A stretch of DNA of 64,000 nt from Nocardioides sp. SR21. GTDB taxonomy: Bacteria > Actinomycetota > Actinomycetes > Propionibacteriales > Nocardioidaceae. The translations under genes and the position numbers were made by a program. Where the stretch lies: NCBI RefSeq assembly GCF_022761125.1, contig NZ_JAKWJR010000004.1:248001-312000 (forward strand), given 5' to 3'. How positions within the stretch are numbered: position 1 is the stretch's first letter; every line of letters begins with the position of its first letter. Of this stretch, positions 31,422-40,516 are shown piece by piece. Under the pieces are notes generated by a model. That model saw only the letters and a program-made list of their open reading frames with translations, did not search any database and was not told the DNA's origin.

Positions 31422-32669
31422 ATGAAGCAAGTTGCGAACCGACGCGGTCGGATGGCTGCCATCGCGCTGGTCAGCGTCGCGACGCTGGCCCTGGCCAGCT
31501 GCGCGAGCAGCGACAGCGATGGCGGCGGTGACGGGTCCGGCGAGACCAAGGAGACGACCGACCTCGGCGAGAAGAACCCGGCCACCGGAGACCCGGTGCG
31601 CATCGGCGTCGCTGCCGAGGAGGCCGACGACGCCCGCCTGACCGGCTACCGCGCGACCACCGAGTACATCAACGAGTACCTCGGTGGGCTCAACGGACAC
31701 CCGATCGAGCTCGTCGAGTGCGCGACCAAGAACACCCCTGCCGGTGGTACGGCGTGCGGCGTCCAGTTCGGCCAGGAGGACGTGGCCGCGGTGCTGGCGC
31801 CGAACATCGGCGTGTCCCTCAGCGTGTACAAGCCGCTCGAGGACTCCGGCATCCCGTTCATCACCCAGCTGACGGCGGACATCGACGTCCTGGGCAGCGA
31901 CGAGTCGTTCGTGCTCTTCAACCCGCTCGGCCTGGGCAGCGCGACGATCGCGGTCGCCAAGGACGAGGGCGTCGAGAGCGCTGCCTTCGTGATGCCGGAC
32001 CTGCCGTCGACGACCGGTCCGGTCAAGGAGCTCGCCGAGCCGCAGTACGAGTCGGCCGGCCTGGAGCTCGAGATCGTGCCGATCCCGCTGCAGGTGGCAG
32101 ACCCCACGGCCGCCATCCAGCAGGCGATCAACGACGGCGCCGGTCAGCTGGTCTTCTTCGGCGAGACCGAGTTCGTCACGACGGGCATCAAGACCGCGAA
32201 GCAGCTCGGCTTCGACGGCCCGCTGATCACCCAGGTGAGCGGCTTCCCGGAGGACCAGATCGCGTCCATCCCCGGAGGCCTCGAGGGCGTCATCGTGCTC
32301 GGCAGCACGACGCTGGACGAGAGCGACGACGACCGGAAGCTCTACAACACCGTGATCGAGACGTTCGCCGACGGTGCGCCGACCGACGACATCTTCACGA
32401 CCGCTGCCTTCCAGGTCGAGCTCGCGCTCTACCACGCGCTGGCGCTGACGCCTGACGCCGGTGCCGACGCCGCGTCCGTCATGGACGCCCTGCAGAACAT
32501 GGACCGGCCGGTCCCGCTCCCGCTCGGCGGTGGCATGACCTTCCAGTGCGGCGCCGACGTGATCGCGGTGCTTCCGGGTGTCTGCGTGGCGACGACGCTG
32601 CGCTCCAACCTCGACGCCGAGGGCAACGCGACCTCCGAGGAAGTCCTCACGGCCGCCGACGCCGGCTGA
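31422..32669 (+). CDS. Branched-chain-type ABC transporter substrate-binding lipoprotein (second system)
   Basis: The 415-aa precursor has a basic start, hydrophobic stretch and lipobox LASC (about residue 27). The mature domain begins PVRIGVAAEEADDARLTGYRATTEYIN and has the type I periplasmic-binding fold of the LivJ family. Mature Cys residues (ECATKNTP, TACGVQF; FQCGADV, GVCVATT) may form disulfides. CCAGGAGAGAA precedes the ATG. First gene of a unit with a fused permease-ATPase and LivF-type ATPase, and separated from them by a hairpin that may keep receptor mRNA in excess. Substrate unknown. Confidence 0.9.
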   Translation: MKQVANRRGRMAAIALVSVATLALASCASSDSDGGGDGSGETKETTDLGEKNPATGDPVRIGVAAEEADDARLTGYRATTEYINEYLGGLNGHPIELVECATKNTPAGGTACGVQFGQEDVAAVLAPNIGVSLSVYKPLEDSGIPFITQLTADIDVLGSDESFVLFNPLGLGSATIAVAKDEGVESAAFVMPDLPSTTGPVKELAEPQYESAGLELEIVPIPLQVADPTAAIQQAINDGAGQLVFFGETEFVTTGIKTAKQLGFDGPLITQVSGFPEDQIASIPGGLEGVIVLGSTTLDESDDDRKLYNTVIETFADGAPTDDIFTTAAFQVELALYHALALTPDAGADAASVMDALQNMDRPVPLPLGGGMTFQCGADVIAVLPGVCVATTLRSNLDAEGNATSEEVLTAADAG

Positions 32670-32679
32670 CGACCCCCAC

Positions 32680-32713
32680 ACCGGTGGGGTCGGCAGCAGC
32701 TGACCCCACCGGT
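32680..32713 (+). terminator. Intra-operon hairpin between receptor and transporter genes
   Basis: ACCGGTGGGGTC (32680-32691) pairs perfectly with GACCCCACCGGT (32702-32713). It lacks a T tract and starts 11 nt after the receptor stop. In ABC operons such elements commonly cause partial termination or stabilise the receptor mRNA, giving receptor excess. Read-through must occur if the downstream genes lack their own promoter. Confidence 0.65.
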
Positions 32714-32773
32714 TCCCCGGTCGACCCCGCACGCAGAACGTCCACCGGCCAGGCCTGACTACTCGAGGTATTC

Positions 32774-35503
32774 ATGGATCAGCATCTCGTCTTCCTGCTC
32801 TTCGGCCTGGCGAACGGGGCCATCTACGCCGCGCTGGCACTGACCCTGGTCGTCACGTACCGCAGCAGCGGCGTCATCAACTTCGCCACCGGCGGGCTCG
32901 CGGCGCTCGGCGCCTACACCTACGCGTTCCTCCGCCGGGGTGAGCTGCTCATCCCGATCCCGGGTCTGCCCAAGACCGTGGACCTCGGCTCCGAGCTGAC
33001 CTTCTGGGGTGCCGCCGCGATCTCGGTGGTCATCACCTCGCTGTTCGGCCTGGTGCTGTACCTGGCGGTCTTCCGGCCCCTGCGCGACGTACCTCCGGTC
33101 GGCAAGGCCGTGGCCTCCATCGGCGTGATGCTGCTGCTCTCGGGCCTCTACACCGTCCGGCTCGGCGACATCGGCATCACCACGGAGCCGATCCTGCCGG
33201 TCGAGCCCTGGAAGATCGCCGGCGCGAACGTCACCAGCGACCGCGTGTGGTTCGCGATCGTGATCCTCGCGATCACGATCGCGCTCGCAGCGTCGTTCAA
33301 GTTCACCCGGTTCGGCCTGCTCACCCGGGCGGCCGCCGAGAGCGAGAAGGGCGCCTACGTCAGCGGCATCCAGCCGGACCGGATCGCAGCCGTGAACTGG
33401 ATGATCAGCGGCGCGGTCGCCGCGGTCGCCGGCATCCTGATCGCCCCGATCGTGCCGCTCACCCCGAACCTCTTCACCCTGCTGATCGTGCCCGCGCTCG
33501 CGGCCGCGGTCATCGGGAACTTCCAACGCCTGCTCCCGGCGGTGATCGCCGGCCTCGCGATCGGCATGGTCCAGAGCGAGCTGACCTACCTGAAGGGGCA
33601 GCACGACTGGCTGCCCTCCTCGGGCCGCGACGAGATGCTCGTCCTGCTGCTGATCCTGATCGTGCTGGTCGTCCGCGCGAAGCCGCTGCCCAGCCGTGGC
33701 GTCGTCGTCCGCCCGGCACTCGGCCGCGCACCGCGGCCGAGGTCCATCCTCCTGCCGACCGTGGTCGGGACGGCCCTGGGTGCCGTCGGGGTGCTGACGC
33801 TCTCGGGCGACTGGTTGATCGCGCTCATCAGCGGCTTCATCTTCTCCGTCATCGGCCTGTCGCTGGTGATCGTGACCGGGTACGCCGGCCAGATCTCCCT
33901 CGCCCAGCTCACCCTCGCCGGTGTCGCCGGGTTCGCCATGGGCCGGCTCATCGACGGCGGGGTCCCATTCCCGATCGCGCCGGTCCTCGCCGCCCTGATC
34001 GCAGCGGCGATCGGGGTCGTCGTCGGCCTCCCGGCGCTGCGCATCCGCGGCCTTCCCGTCGCGGTCGTCACCCTCGCCACCGCCGTCGCCATCGAGGCGT
34101 TCTGGTTCCACAACCTCGACTTCGTGAACGTGTCCGGCCAGGACATCGACGGTCCGACCATTCTCGGCATCGACCTGAGCGCGCGGGTGGGCTTCGAGTA
34201 CCCCCGCAAGGAGTTCGCGTTCCTCTGCCTCGCGGTCCTGGTCATCGTGGCGGTCGGTGTCGCGAAGCTGCGCACCTCGCGCCTCGGCTCGCAGATGCTG
34301 GCGGTCCGGGCCAACGAGAAGGCCGCGGCCGGCGCCGGCATCCCGGTCGTCCGGGTCAAGATCATCGCGTTCGCCATGGGTGCCTTCACCGCCGGCCTCG
34401 GTGGCTCGATGCTCAGCTACTTCCAGGCGAACATCACCTTCATCACGTTCTCCGTGTTCCTCGGCCTGACGGTCTTCGCCACCACCTACCTCGCCGGTAT
34501 CACCAGCGTGTCCGGCGGTGTGCTGTCCGGCGTCGTCGGTGCGGGCGGCCTGCTGGCGATCGGGATCAACGAGGGTCTCGGCCTCGGCGGAGACCTCTAC
34601 CCGATCCTCTCGGGCATCGGTCTGGTGACGATCCTGATGACCCAGCCGGAGGGCATCGTCGGTCCGTTCCACAACTGGCTCGACGCACGGCGTCGCGCCA
34701 AGCTCGCCGACCTGCAGGCCGTCGCCGTCCAGGCGCTCGAGGGCCACCTCGAGCCCCAGGAGCCGGTGCCCGGTGGGGACGTCGTCCTCCAGACGCGCGG
34801 CGTGGCGGTGCGGTACGGCGGCGTCGTCGCCGTGGACGGCGTGGACCTCGACGTCCGCGAGGGCACGATCGTCGGGCTCATCGGTCCCAACGGCGCGGGC
34901 AAGACGACCCTGCTCGACGCGATGAGCGGCTTCACGCGCTCGACCGGGACCATCGAGCTGCACGGCCGGGACCTGTCCTCGCTCAAGCCGCACCAGCGGG
35001 TGCGCGCGGCGATGGGCCGCACGTTCCAGCACACCGAGCTCTACGAGGACCTGTCGGTCAGCGAGAACATCGTCGTCGGTGCCGCCGCAGCCCAGGGTCG
35101 TGACCCGAAGACGCTCGAGGAGACCCTCGAGCTGCTCGGTCTGAGCGACGTCGCCGAGGTCCCGGTCGCCGAGCTCTCGCAGGGCCGGCGCCAGCTGGTC
35201 TCGATCGGCCGCGCGCTGATCGGCAACCCGCGGGTGCTGCTGCTCGACGAGCCCGCGGGAGGTCTCGACAGCCGGGAGAGCCAGTGGCTCGGGCAGCGGC
35301 TGCGCACCCTGCGGGACAGCGGCGTGACCATCCTGCTGATCGACCACGACATGCACCTGGTCCTCAACCTGTGCGACGACATCTACGTGCTCAACTTCGG
35401 CAAGGTCATCGCCCACGGCGTGCCCGCGCAGATCCGAGCCGACCGGACGGTCGCCGAGGCCTACCTCGGCTCCACCCACGCCGATCAGGAGGTCGTGTCG
35501 TGA
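32774..35503 (+). CDS. Fused LivH-LivM-LivG protein: two permeases plus ATPase in one chain
   Basis: A continuous 909-aa frame. Residues 1 to about 300 are LivH-like (LFGLANGAIYAALALTLVVT, GVINFATGG). Residues about 325-630 are LivM-like (VTGYAGQISLAQLTLAGVAG, LPALRIRGLPVAVVTLATA). Residues about 670-905 are a LivG-type ATPase with Walker A GPNGAGKTT (about 704), signature LSQGRRQLVSIGRAL, Walker B VLLLDEPAGGLD and switch HDMHLVL. The usual three genes are merged, with a short charged linker (ARRRAKLADLQAVAVQALEG) between membrane and ATPase parts. Its TGA overlaps the GTG of the LivF-type gene (GTGA). Confidence 0.92.
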   Translation: MDQHLVFLLFGLANGAIYAALALTLVVTYRSSGVINFATGGLAALGAYTYAFLRRGELLIPIPGLPKTVDLGSELTFWGAAAISVVITSLFGLVLYLAVFRPLRDVPPVGKAVASIGVMLLLSGLYTVRLGDIGITTEPILPVEPWKIAGANVTSDRVWFAIVILAITIALAASFKFTRFGLLTRAAAESEKGAYVSGIQPDRIAAVNWMISGAVAAVAGILIAPIVPLTPNLFTLLIVPALAAAVIGNFQRLLPAVIAGLAIGMVQSELTYLKGQHDWLPSSGRDEMLVLLLILIVLVVRAKPLPSRGVVVRPALGRAPRPRSILLPTVVGTALGAVGVLTLSGDWLIALISGFIFSVIGLSLVIVTGYAGQISLAQLTLAGVAGFAMGRLIDGGVPFPIAPVLAALIAAAIGVVVGLPALRIRGLPVAVVTLATAVAIEAFWFHNLDFVNVSGQDIDGPTILGIDLSARVGFEYPRKEFAFLCLAVLVIVAVGVAKLRTSRLGSQMLAVRANEKAAAGAGIPVVRVKIIAFAMGAFTAGLGGSMLSYFQANITFITFSVFLGLTVFATTYLAGITSVSGGVLSGVVGAGGLLAIGINEGLGLGGDLYPILSGIGLVTILMTQPEGIVGPFHNWLDARRRAKLADLQAVAVQALEGHLEPQEPVPGGDVVLQTRGVAVRYGGVVAVDGVDLDVREGTIVGLIGPNGAGKTTLLDAMSGFTRSTGTIELHGRDLSSLKPHQRVRAAMGRTFQHTELYEDLSVSENIVVGAAAAQGRDPKTLEETLELLGLSDVAEVPVAELSQGRRQLVSIGRALIGNPRVLLLDEPAGGLDSRESQWLGQRLRTLRDSGVTILLIDHDMHLVLNLCDDIYVLNFGKVIAHGVPAQIRADRTVAEAYLGSTHADQEVVS

Positions 35504-36276
35504 CCATCGCAGAGCCGCTCGCGGCGAAGGCCACCCCGGGCAACCCCGTCTTCGTCTGTGACGGCGTCAGGGCCGGCTACGGCAAGGTCAACGTCGTCCA
35601 CCAGTTCGACCTCGAGGCCGCTGCGGGATCGGTCATCGCCGTCCTCGGGCCGAACGGGTCGGGGAAGACCACGCTCCTCACCACCCTGGCCGGGCTGCTG
35701 CCCGCGCAGGCCGGCACGGTGTCGATCGACGGGCAGGCGCTGAAGAACGGCCGTCCTGGGATCGCGGCGCGGCGCGGGCTGGTGCTCGTGCCCGACGACC
35801 GGGCCCTCTTCACGGGGCTGACGGTCGAGGAGAACCTCAAGGCCGCTCGCGGCAAGCACGCGACGACGGTCGACCAGGCCTTCGACCGGTTCCCGGCGCT
35901 GGCCAAGCGGCGCAAGATCAACGCCGGCGACCTGTCCGGCGGTGAGCAGCAGATGCTCGCGGTCGCCCGGGCGCTCATGCAGGAGCCGCGGGTGCTGCTC
36001 ATCGACGAGATGAGCATGGGCCTGGCGCCGGTCATCGTCGAGGAGCTGATGCCGATGGTCCGCAAGATCGCGGACGAGACCGGCGCGGTCGTGGTGCTCG
36101 TCGAGCAGCACGTGCAGCTCGCTCTCGAGGTGGCCGACCGCGCGATGGTGCTCGTCCACGGGGCGGTGGTGCTCGACCGGCCCGCGACCGAGCTGGCGAA
36201 GCAGACCGAGCTGCTGGAGGCGGCGTACCTCGGCGACGTCGAGAGCGTCGAGGCGAAGGCCCCGGCGGCGGAATGA
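35500..36276 (+). CDS. ABC transporter ATP-binding protein (LivF-type, second system)
   Basis: The 258-aa ATPase has an N-terminal extension of about 15 residues, Walker A GPNGSGKTT, signature LSGGEQQMLAVARAL, Walker B VLLIDEMSMGLAP and LVEQHVQLALEVADRAMVL. It would pair with the ATPase domain at the C-terminus of the preceding fusion, giving an importer whose two ATPases are encoded in different ways (fused and free). Translationally coupled by a GTGA overlap. Confidence 0.92.
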   Translation: MTIAEPLAAKATPGNPVFVCDGVRAGYGKVNVVHQFDLEAAAGSVIAVLGPNGSGKTTLLTTLAGLLPAQAGTVSIDGQALKNGRPGIAARRGLVLVPDDRALFTGLTVEENLKAARGKHATTVDQAFDRFPALAKRRKINAGDLSGGEQQMLAVARALMQEPRVLLIDEMSMGLAPVIVEELMPMVRKIADETGAVVVLVEQHVQLALEVADRAMVLVHGAVVLDRPATELAKQTELLEAAYLGDVESVEAKAPAAE

Positions 36277-36295
36277 TCGCCCGAAGGGCCCGGCG

Positions 36296-36943
36296 GTGAC
36301 GACTCCTCAGGCGCGGCGGCCCGGACGACGCCTCGACCTCGACGTCCCGAGCGTGCTCGTGGACACCGCCGAGCGGATGTTCGGGGAGGGCGGCGTGGAC
36401 GCGGTCTCCGTGCGGGCGGTCGCCCGCGACGCCGGGGTCGCTCCGGCTGCCGTGTTCTACCACTTCGCGAGCAAGGACGACCTGGTCACCGCGGTCGTCG
36501 ACCGGCGCGGACGCGCCGTCAGCGACGAGATGCGGGCGAACCTCGTCGCGCTGGCGGACTCCAAGCAGAAGACGTCGGTGCGCGACGTCATCGACGCGGT
36601 GCTGCTGCCGCTCGTGCACGTCATCGACGACGACCCGGTGGCCGGCCTCAACTGGATGAAGGTCGTCGACTGGCTGGGCGTGACCCGGGACGCCGCCTTC
36701 TACGAGGCGCAGGACATCGAGCCGGGCATCACCGCGCTGTTCGCCACGTGCGTCCGCCGCGCGACCGGGCGGAGGAGCCAGAAGATCGGTCGGCGCTACG
36801 GGATCGCGATGTTCGGCATGCTGCACGCCCTCGCCCGCGCCGACCTCTACGGGTACGGCGGAGCGGTGGGCCCGTCAGGCCTCGACAGCGACTGGGTCGA
36901 GCAGCTCGCGGTCTTCACGGCGGGCGGCCTGGAAGCTCCCTGA
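36296..36943 (+). CDS. TetR-family regulator linked to the second branched-chain-type transporter
   Basis: A 215-aa protein with a basic N-terminal tail (QARRPGRRLDLD) and a TetR helix-turn-helix (VSVRAVARDAGVAPAAVFYHFASKDDLV, about residues 38-65). GTG start 19 nt after the LivF-type stop without an intervening terminator, so it is probably the last gene of the transporter operon and may regulate it. It converges on the flavoprotein gene at 36968. Confidence 0.87.
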   Translation: MTTPQARRPGRRLDLDVPSVLVDTAERMFGEGGVDAVSVRAVARDAGVAPAAVFYHFASKDDLVTAVVDRRGRAVSDEMRANLVALADSKQKTSVRDVIDAVLLPLVHVIDDDPVAGLNWMKVVDWLGVTRDAAFYEAQDIEPGITALFATCVRRATGRRSQKIGRRYGIAMFGMLHALARADLYGYGGAVGPSGLDSDWVEQLAVFTAGGLEAP

Positions 36944-36967
36944 CGGCTGTCGACACGCAGGAACGCT

Positions 36968-38551
36968 TCAGCGCTTGAGGTCGCGCAGCACCCGCTGGCT
37001 GGCGAGCTTGCCGGGGGAGCCGATCACGCAGCCGCCCGGGTGCGTGCCCGAGCCGCACTGGTAGTAGCCGTCGATCGGGGTGGCGTACTGGCTGTATCCC
37101 GGCGCGGGGCGGAAGAAGTACATCTGCGGGGCGAGGAACTCGCCGGCGAAGATGTTGCCCTCGGTCAACCCGGTGCGCGACTCGATGTCGACCGGCGTGA
37201 CGACCTCGCGGTGCAGCACCAGGTCGCCGAAGCCGGGGAAGTGCGACTCGAGCACGGCCTGCGCCTTGTCGCCGAAGTTGTCCCGCTCGGTCTCCCAGTC
37301 GCTGCCACGCAGCTCGTACGGCGCGTACTGCACGAAGCACGACATGACGTGCTTGCCCGGGGGTGCCATGTCGGGGTCGACGACGGACTGGATCGCGGCG
37401 TCGATGAACGGCCGCTCGGAGTACCAGCCGTACTTCGCGGCGTCGAACGCCTTCTCGACGTACTCGATCGTCGGGCCGATGTTGAGGAAGCCGCCGTAGT
37501 GGTCGACCGTGTCCGGCAGCGCCGGGAACACCGGCAGCCCGTCGAGGGCGAAGTTCACCTTCGCCGAGACGCCGCGGAACTTCATCCGGCGGATGTTGTC
37601 GACCAGGTCGAGCGGCAGCTCGCGCGGCTCGACCAGCTCCAGGAAAGTACGCCGGGGGTCGAGCGCGGAGACGACCACGGGGGCACGGAACTCGGTGCCG
37701 TCCTCGAGGGCGACCCCGACCGCGCGGCCGTCCTGGGTGATGACCGAGGTCACCGGAGCCGCGAGCCGGATCTCCGCGCCGTAGGCCTGCGCGGCCCGGG
37801 CCAGCACCTGCGTGAAGCCGCCGTTGCCGCCCTTGTGGAACGCCCACGAGCCGAGGTGGCCGTCGTGCTCGCCCATCTTGTGGAACAGCAGCACCAGGCC
37901 GGAGCCGGGCGACATCGGCCCGACCTTGGAGCCGATGATCGACGAGGACGCGTGGTAGCCCTTGATCGCCTCGTGCTCGAAGTAGTCGTCGAGCCAGTCC
38001 TTGGCGCTGCCGGTGAGCAGCCGCACGGTGTCGTGCATGGTCTTGCGATCGATGCCACCGAGGTGGTCCATCAGCCACTTCACGTCGACCGCGTCCTCGG
38101 GGTCCGTGCCCCACAGGTTCGGCGGCGGGTTGTCGAACAGCGGCCGGATCGCCTGGCAGACGCGGTCGAGGTCGCGGTGGTAGCGCTCGTACGCGTCGGC
38201 GTCGCGCGGCGAGTGCCGGCGTACCTCCTGGAGGTTCTGCGTGTGGTCGTCGCCGAACAGCAGGTAGTCGCCGTCGCCCGTGGGGTGGAACGACGACGGC
38301 ATCATCAGCGGCAGGAAGCCGTGCTTCACGAGGTCGAGCTCGTGGATGATCTCGGGCCGCAGCAGGCTCAGCGCGTACGAGAACGTCGTGAAGCTGAAGC
38401 CCGGCATCAGCTCCTCGGTGATCGCGGCTCCACCGACGAGGTCGTTCTTCTCCAGCACCAGCGTGCGCAGGCCCGCCTTCGCGAGGTACGCCGCGTGCGT
38501 GAGTCCGTTGTGGCCGCCGCCGACGACGATCGCGTCGTACTCGTTGCTCAT
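36968..38551 (-). CDS. Phytoene-desaturase-like FAD-dependent oxidoreductase
   Basis: The 527-aa protein has an N-terminal FAD motif (YDAIVVGGGHNGLTHAAYLAKAG) and a C-terminal signature (YYQCGSGTHPGGCVIGSPGKLA) of the phytoene dehydrogenase/PYROXD2-like group. Carotenoid synthesis genes are absent, so carotene desaturation is unlikely. It overlaps the GcvT-like gene by 4 nt and ends a five-gene operon with an amino-acid-type importer, suggesting oxidation of an imported amine or amino-acid derivative. Confidence 0.86.
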   Translation of the reverse strand: MSNEYDAIVVGGGHNGLTHAAYLAKAGLRTLVLEKNDLVGGAAITEELMPGFSFTTFSYALSLLRPEIIHELDLVKHGFLPLMMPSSFHPTGDGDYLLFGDDHTQNLQEVRRHSPRDADAYERYHRDLDRVCQAIRPLFDNPPPNLWGTDPEDAVDVKWLMDHLGGIDRKTMHDTVRLLTGSAKDWLDDYFEHEAIKGYHASSSIIGSKVGPMSPGSGLVLLFHKMGEHDGHLGSWAFHKGGNGGFTQVLARAAQAYGAEIRLAAPVTSVITQDGRAVGVALEDGTEFRAPVVVSALDPRRTFLELVEPRELPLDLVDNIRRMKFRGVSAKVNFALDGLPVFPALPDTVDHYGGFLNIGPTIEYVEKAFDAAKYGWYSERPFIDAAIQSVVDPDMAPPGKHVMSCFVQYAPYELRGSDWETERDNFGDKAQAVLESHFPGFGDLVLHREVVTPVDIESRTGLTEGNIFAGEFLAPQMYFFRPAPGYSQYATPIDGYYQCGSGTHPGGCVIGSPGKLASQRVLRDLKR

Positions 38552-39747
38552 GACTTCTTCCTGTCGGGCTCGAAGAACGGCATCGGAGTCGTGGCGATCC
38601 GCACCGTGGTGTTGTGGTGGTTGACGGCGAGCTCGAGCCGCAGCTCGGTGCCGGCCGCGGCGAGGTCCGGGCGGACCCGCGCGATGCCGATGTGGCGCTG
38701 GAGCACGGGGGAGTAGACGAAGCTGGTGCAGTAGCCGACCTCGGCGCGGTCGTCGTCCAGGATCATCGACTCGTACGGCAGCGGGTGCTCGGACTTCGGC
38801 GGGAACAGGTCGGCCGCGCGGTAGAGCCGGTCCCAGTCGCCGGCGTCGACGACGATGCCGGTGGTCGCCCAGCGTGACGTGCCCTCGACGAGCTCGCGAC
38901 GGATCGCCTCTGAGCCGACGAACCGCCGGGAGCCGTCGCGCACGCCGCGGAGCATCCACCCGAGGCCGAGCTCCTTGGGGGTCACGCAGTCGGCATCGCT
39001 GAGCGTGAGCCGGGCGTCGTGCCACTCGATGTCGACCAGCGGGAGGCCGGCCTCGATGCGCAGCGTCATCAGGGCCTCCTCGCCGAACGGCCTGATGCTG
39101 TGCGGCTTCCCCGCCTCGAGCACCGCGTCGAGGACGGCGACCGCGTCGTCGGAGGCGACGGTGATCTCGAAGCCGAGGTCGCCCGTGTAGCCGGTGCGTG
39201 AGAGGACGACGGGGGTGCCCGCGACCTTGGCGGGGGTGTGGTCGAAGTAGCCGAGCGTCTCGGCCCCGGGCATCAGCTCCGCGAGCACCGCGCGTGAGCG
39301 TGGTCCCTGGACCGCGAGCATGCCGTAGTTCTCGGTGACGTCCTCGAGCTCGACGCGGAGTCCGGTCCCGAGCTCCTGGAACCACGACAGCGCCGGGCGG
39401 CCGGCCGTGAGCAGGAACTCGTCCGACGCGTGCCGGAACACCACGCCGTCGTGCATGACGTAGCCGCGGTCGTCGCACCACGCGGTGTAGTGCGCCTGGC
39501 CCGGACGACACGTCCTGATGTCGCGCACCAGCGCCCCGGACAACAGCTTCTCGGCGTCGGGCCCGGTGACGGCGTACTTGTAGAGAGGAGAGGTGTCGAA
39601 GACGCCGACGCTGTTGCGGACCGCGAAGTACTCGTGCTTCGGCGCATGGGTGTAGCGCAGCGGCGACAGCGTTCCCTGCCAGTGCGTGAACAGGTGCTGG
39701 TCGTTGAGCTCGTTGAGCCGTGCGTGGAACGGCGTCGTCCTGATCAT
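38548..39747 (-). CDS. GcvT-like aminomethyltransferase/demethylase family protein
   Basis: A 399-aa protein with the tetrahydrofolate-binding GcvT fold: EYFAVRNSVGVFDTSPLYKYAVTG, YTAWCDDRGYVMHDGVVF, LSRTGYTGDLGFEI and GEEALMTLRIEAGLPL. Glycine-cleavage GcvT, dimethylglycine/sarcosine dehydrogenase C-termini and DMSP demethylase share this fold. No gcvP or gcvH is near, so a role as folate-dependent demethylase, or as folate partner of the flavoprotein next door, is more likely than glycine cleavage. ATG overlaps nothing upstream; 13 nt separate it from the ABC ATPase gene. Confidence 0.85.
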   Translation of the reverse strand: MIRTTPFHARLNELNDQHLFTHWQGTLSPLRYTHAPKHEYFAVRNSVGVFDTSPLYKYAVTGPDAEKLLSGALVRDIRTCRPGQAHYTAWCDDRGYVMHDGVVFRHASDEFLLTAGRPALSWFQELGTGLRVELEDVTENYGMLAVQGPRSRAVLAELMPGAETLGYFDHTPAKVAGTPVVLSRTGYTGDLGFEITVASDDAVAVLDAVLEAGKPHSIRPFGEEALMTLRIEAGLPLVDIEWHDARLTLSDADCVTPKELGLGWMLRGVRDGSRRFVGSEAIRRELVEGTSRWATTGIVVDAGDWDRLYRAADLFPPKSEHPLPYESMILDDDRAEVGYCTSFVYSPVLQRHIGIARVRPDLAAAGTELRLELAVNHHNTTVRIATTPMPFFEPDRKKS

Positions 39748-39760
39748 CGGTTCGATCCTC

Positions 39761-40516
39761 TCAGAGCACTGCGTCGAGAAAGGTCTTGGTCTCCGGGCGG
39801 GTCGGCGCGGAGACGATCTGCTCCGGCGGGCCCTCCTCGAGGATGCGTCCCTCGTGGAAGAAGCACATCCGGTCGGCGACCTCGCGGGCGAATCCCATCT
39901 CGTGGGTCACCACCATCATCGTCATGTGCAGGTCCGTCGCCAGCGAGGTCATCACCGCGAGCACCTCGCCGGTCAGCTCGGGGTCCAGCGACGAGGTCGG
40001 CTCGTCGAACAGCATCACGTCCGGCTCCATCGCCAGCGCGCGGGCGATCGCGACCCGCTGCTGCTGGCCGCCGGAGAGCCGGATCGGGTGCTCGCCGGCC
40101 TTGTCGGCCAGCCCGACCCGGTCCAGCAGGTCGAGGGCTCGCTGCTTCACGACCGCCTCCTTGCCTCCGCCGGCGCACATCGGGCCGCACATGACGTTGT
40201 CGAGCGCGGTCATGTTCGGGAACAGGTTGAACTGCTGGAACACCATGCCGGTCCTCAACCGGAGCTGGCGGATCTGCCTGCGCTTGCGTCGGGTGCGGTG
40301 CCCGCCCCCGAGACGTACGCCGGACACCTCGATCGTCCCCTCGGTCGGGTCCTCGATCATGTTCACGCAGCGCAGCAGCGTGGACTTGCCGGAACCCGAG
40401 CGGCCGAAGATCACCACGACCTCGCCCTTCTGGACCTCGAGGTCGACGCCACGCACGACCTCGAGGTGGCCGAAGCTCTTGTGCAGCCCGTCGATGCGGA
40501 CGATCGGCCCGCTCAT
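39761..40516 (-). CDS. Polar amino-acid-type ABC transporter ATP-binding protein
   Basis: A 251-aa GlnQ-like ATPase with Walker [12 protein letters not shown]-loop [13 protein letters not shown], signature [15 protein letters not shown], Walker [15 protein letters not shown] and switch VTHEMGFA. An unusual basic loop ([15 protein letters not shown], about residues 71-85) is inserted before the Q-loop. It energises the adjacent permease; 4-nt overlap (ATGA) with the permease gene. Confidence 0.94.
   Translation of the reverse strand: MSGPIVRIDGLHKSFGHLEVVRGVDLEVQKGEVVVIFGRSGSGKSTLLRCVNMIEDPTEGTIEVSGVRLGGGHRTRRKRRQIRQLRLRTGMVFQQFNLFPNMTALDNVMCGPMCAGGGKEAVVKQRALDLLDRVGLADKAGEHPIRLSGGQQQRVAIARALAMEPDVMLFDEPTSSLDPELTGEVLAVMTSLATDLHMTMMVVTHEMGFAREVADRMCFFHEGRILEEGPPEQIVSAPTRPETKTFLDAVL

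Noticed and set aside
32759..35479. A 906-codon minus-strand open frame
   Set aside because: Antisense to the LivHMG fusion; compositionally biased shadow with no motif.
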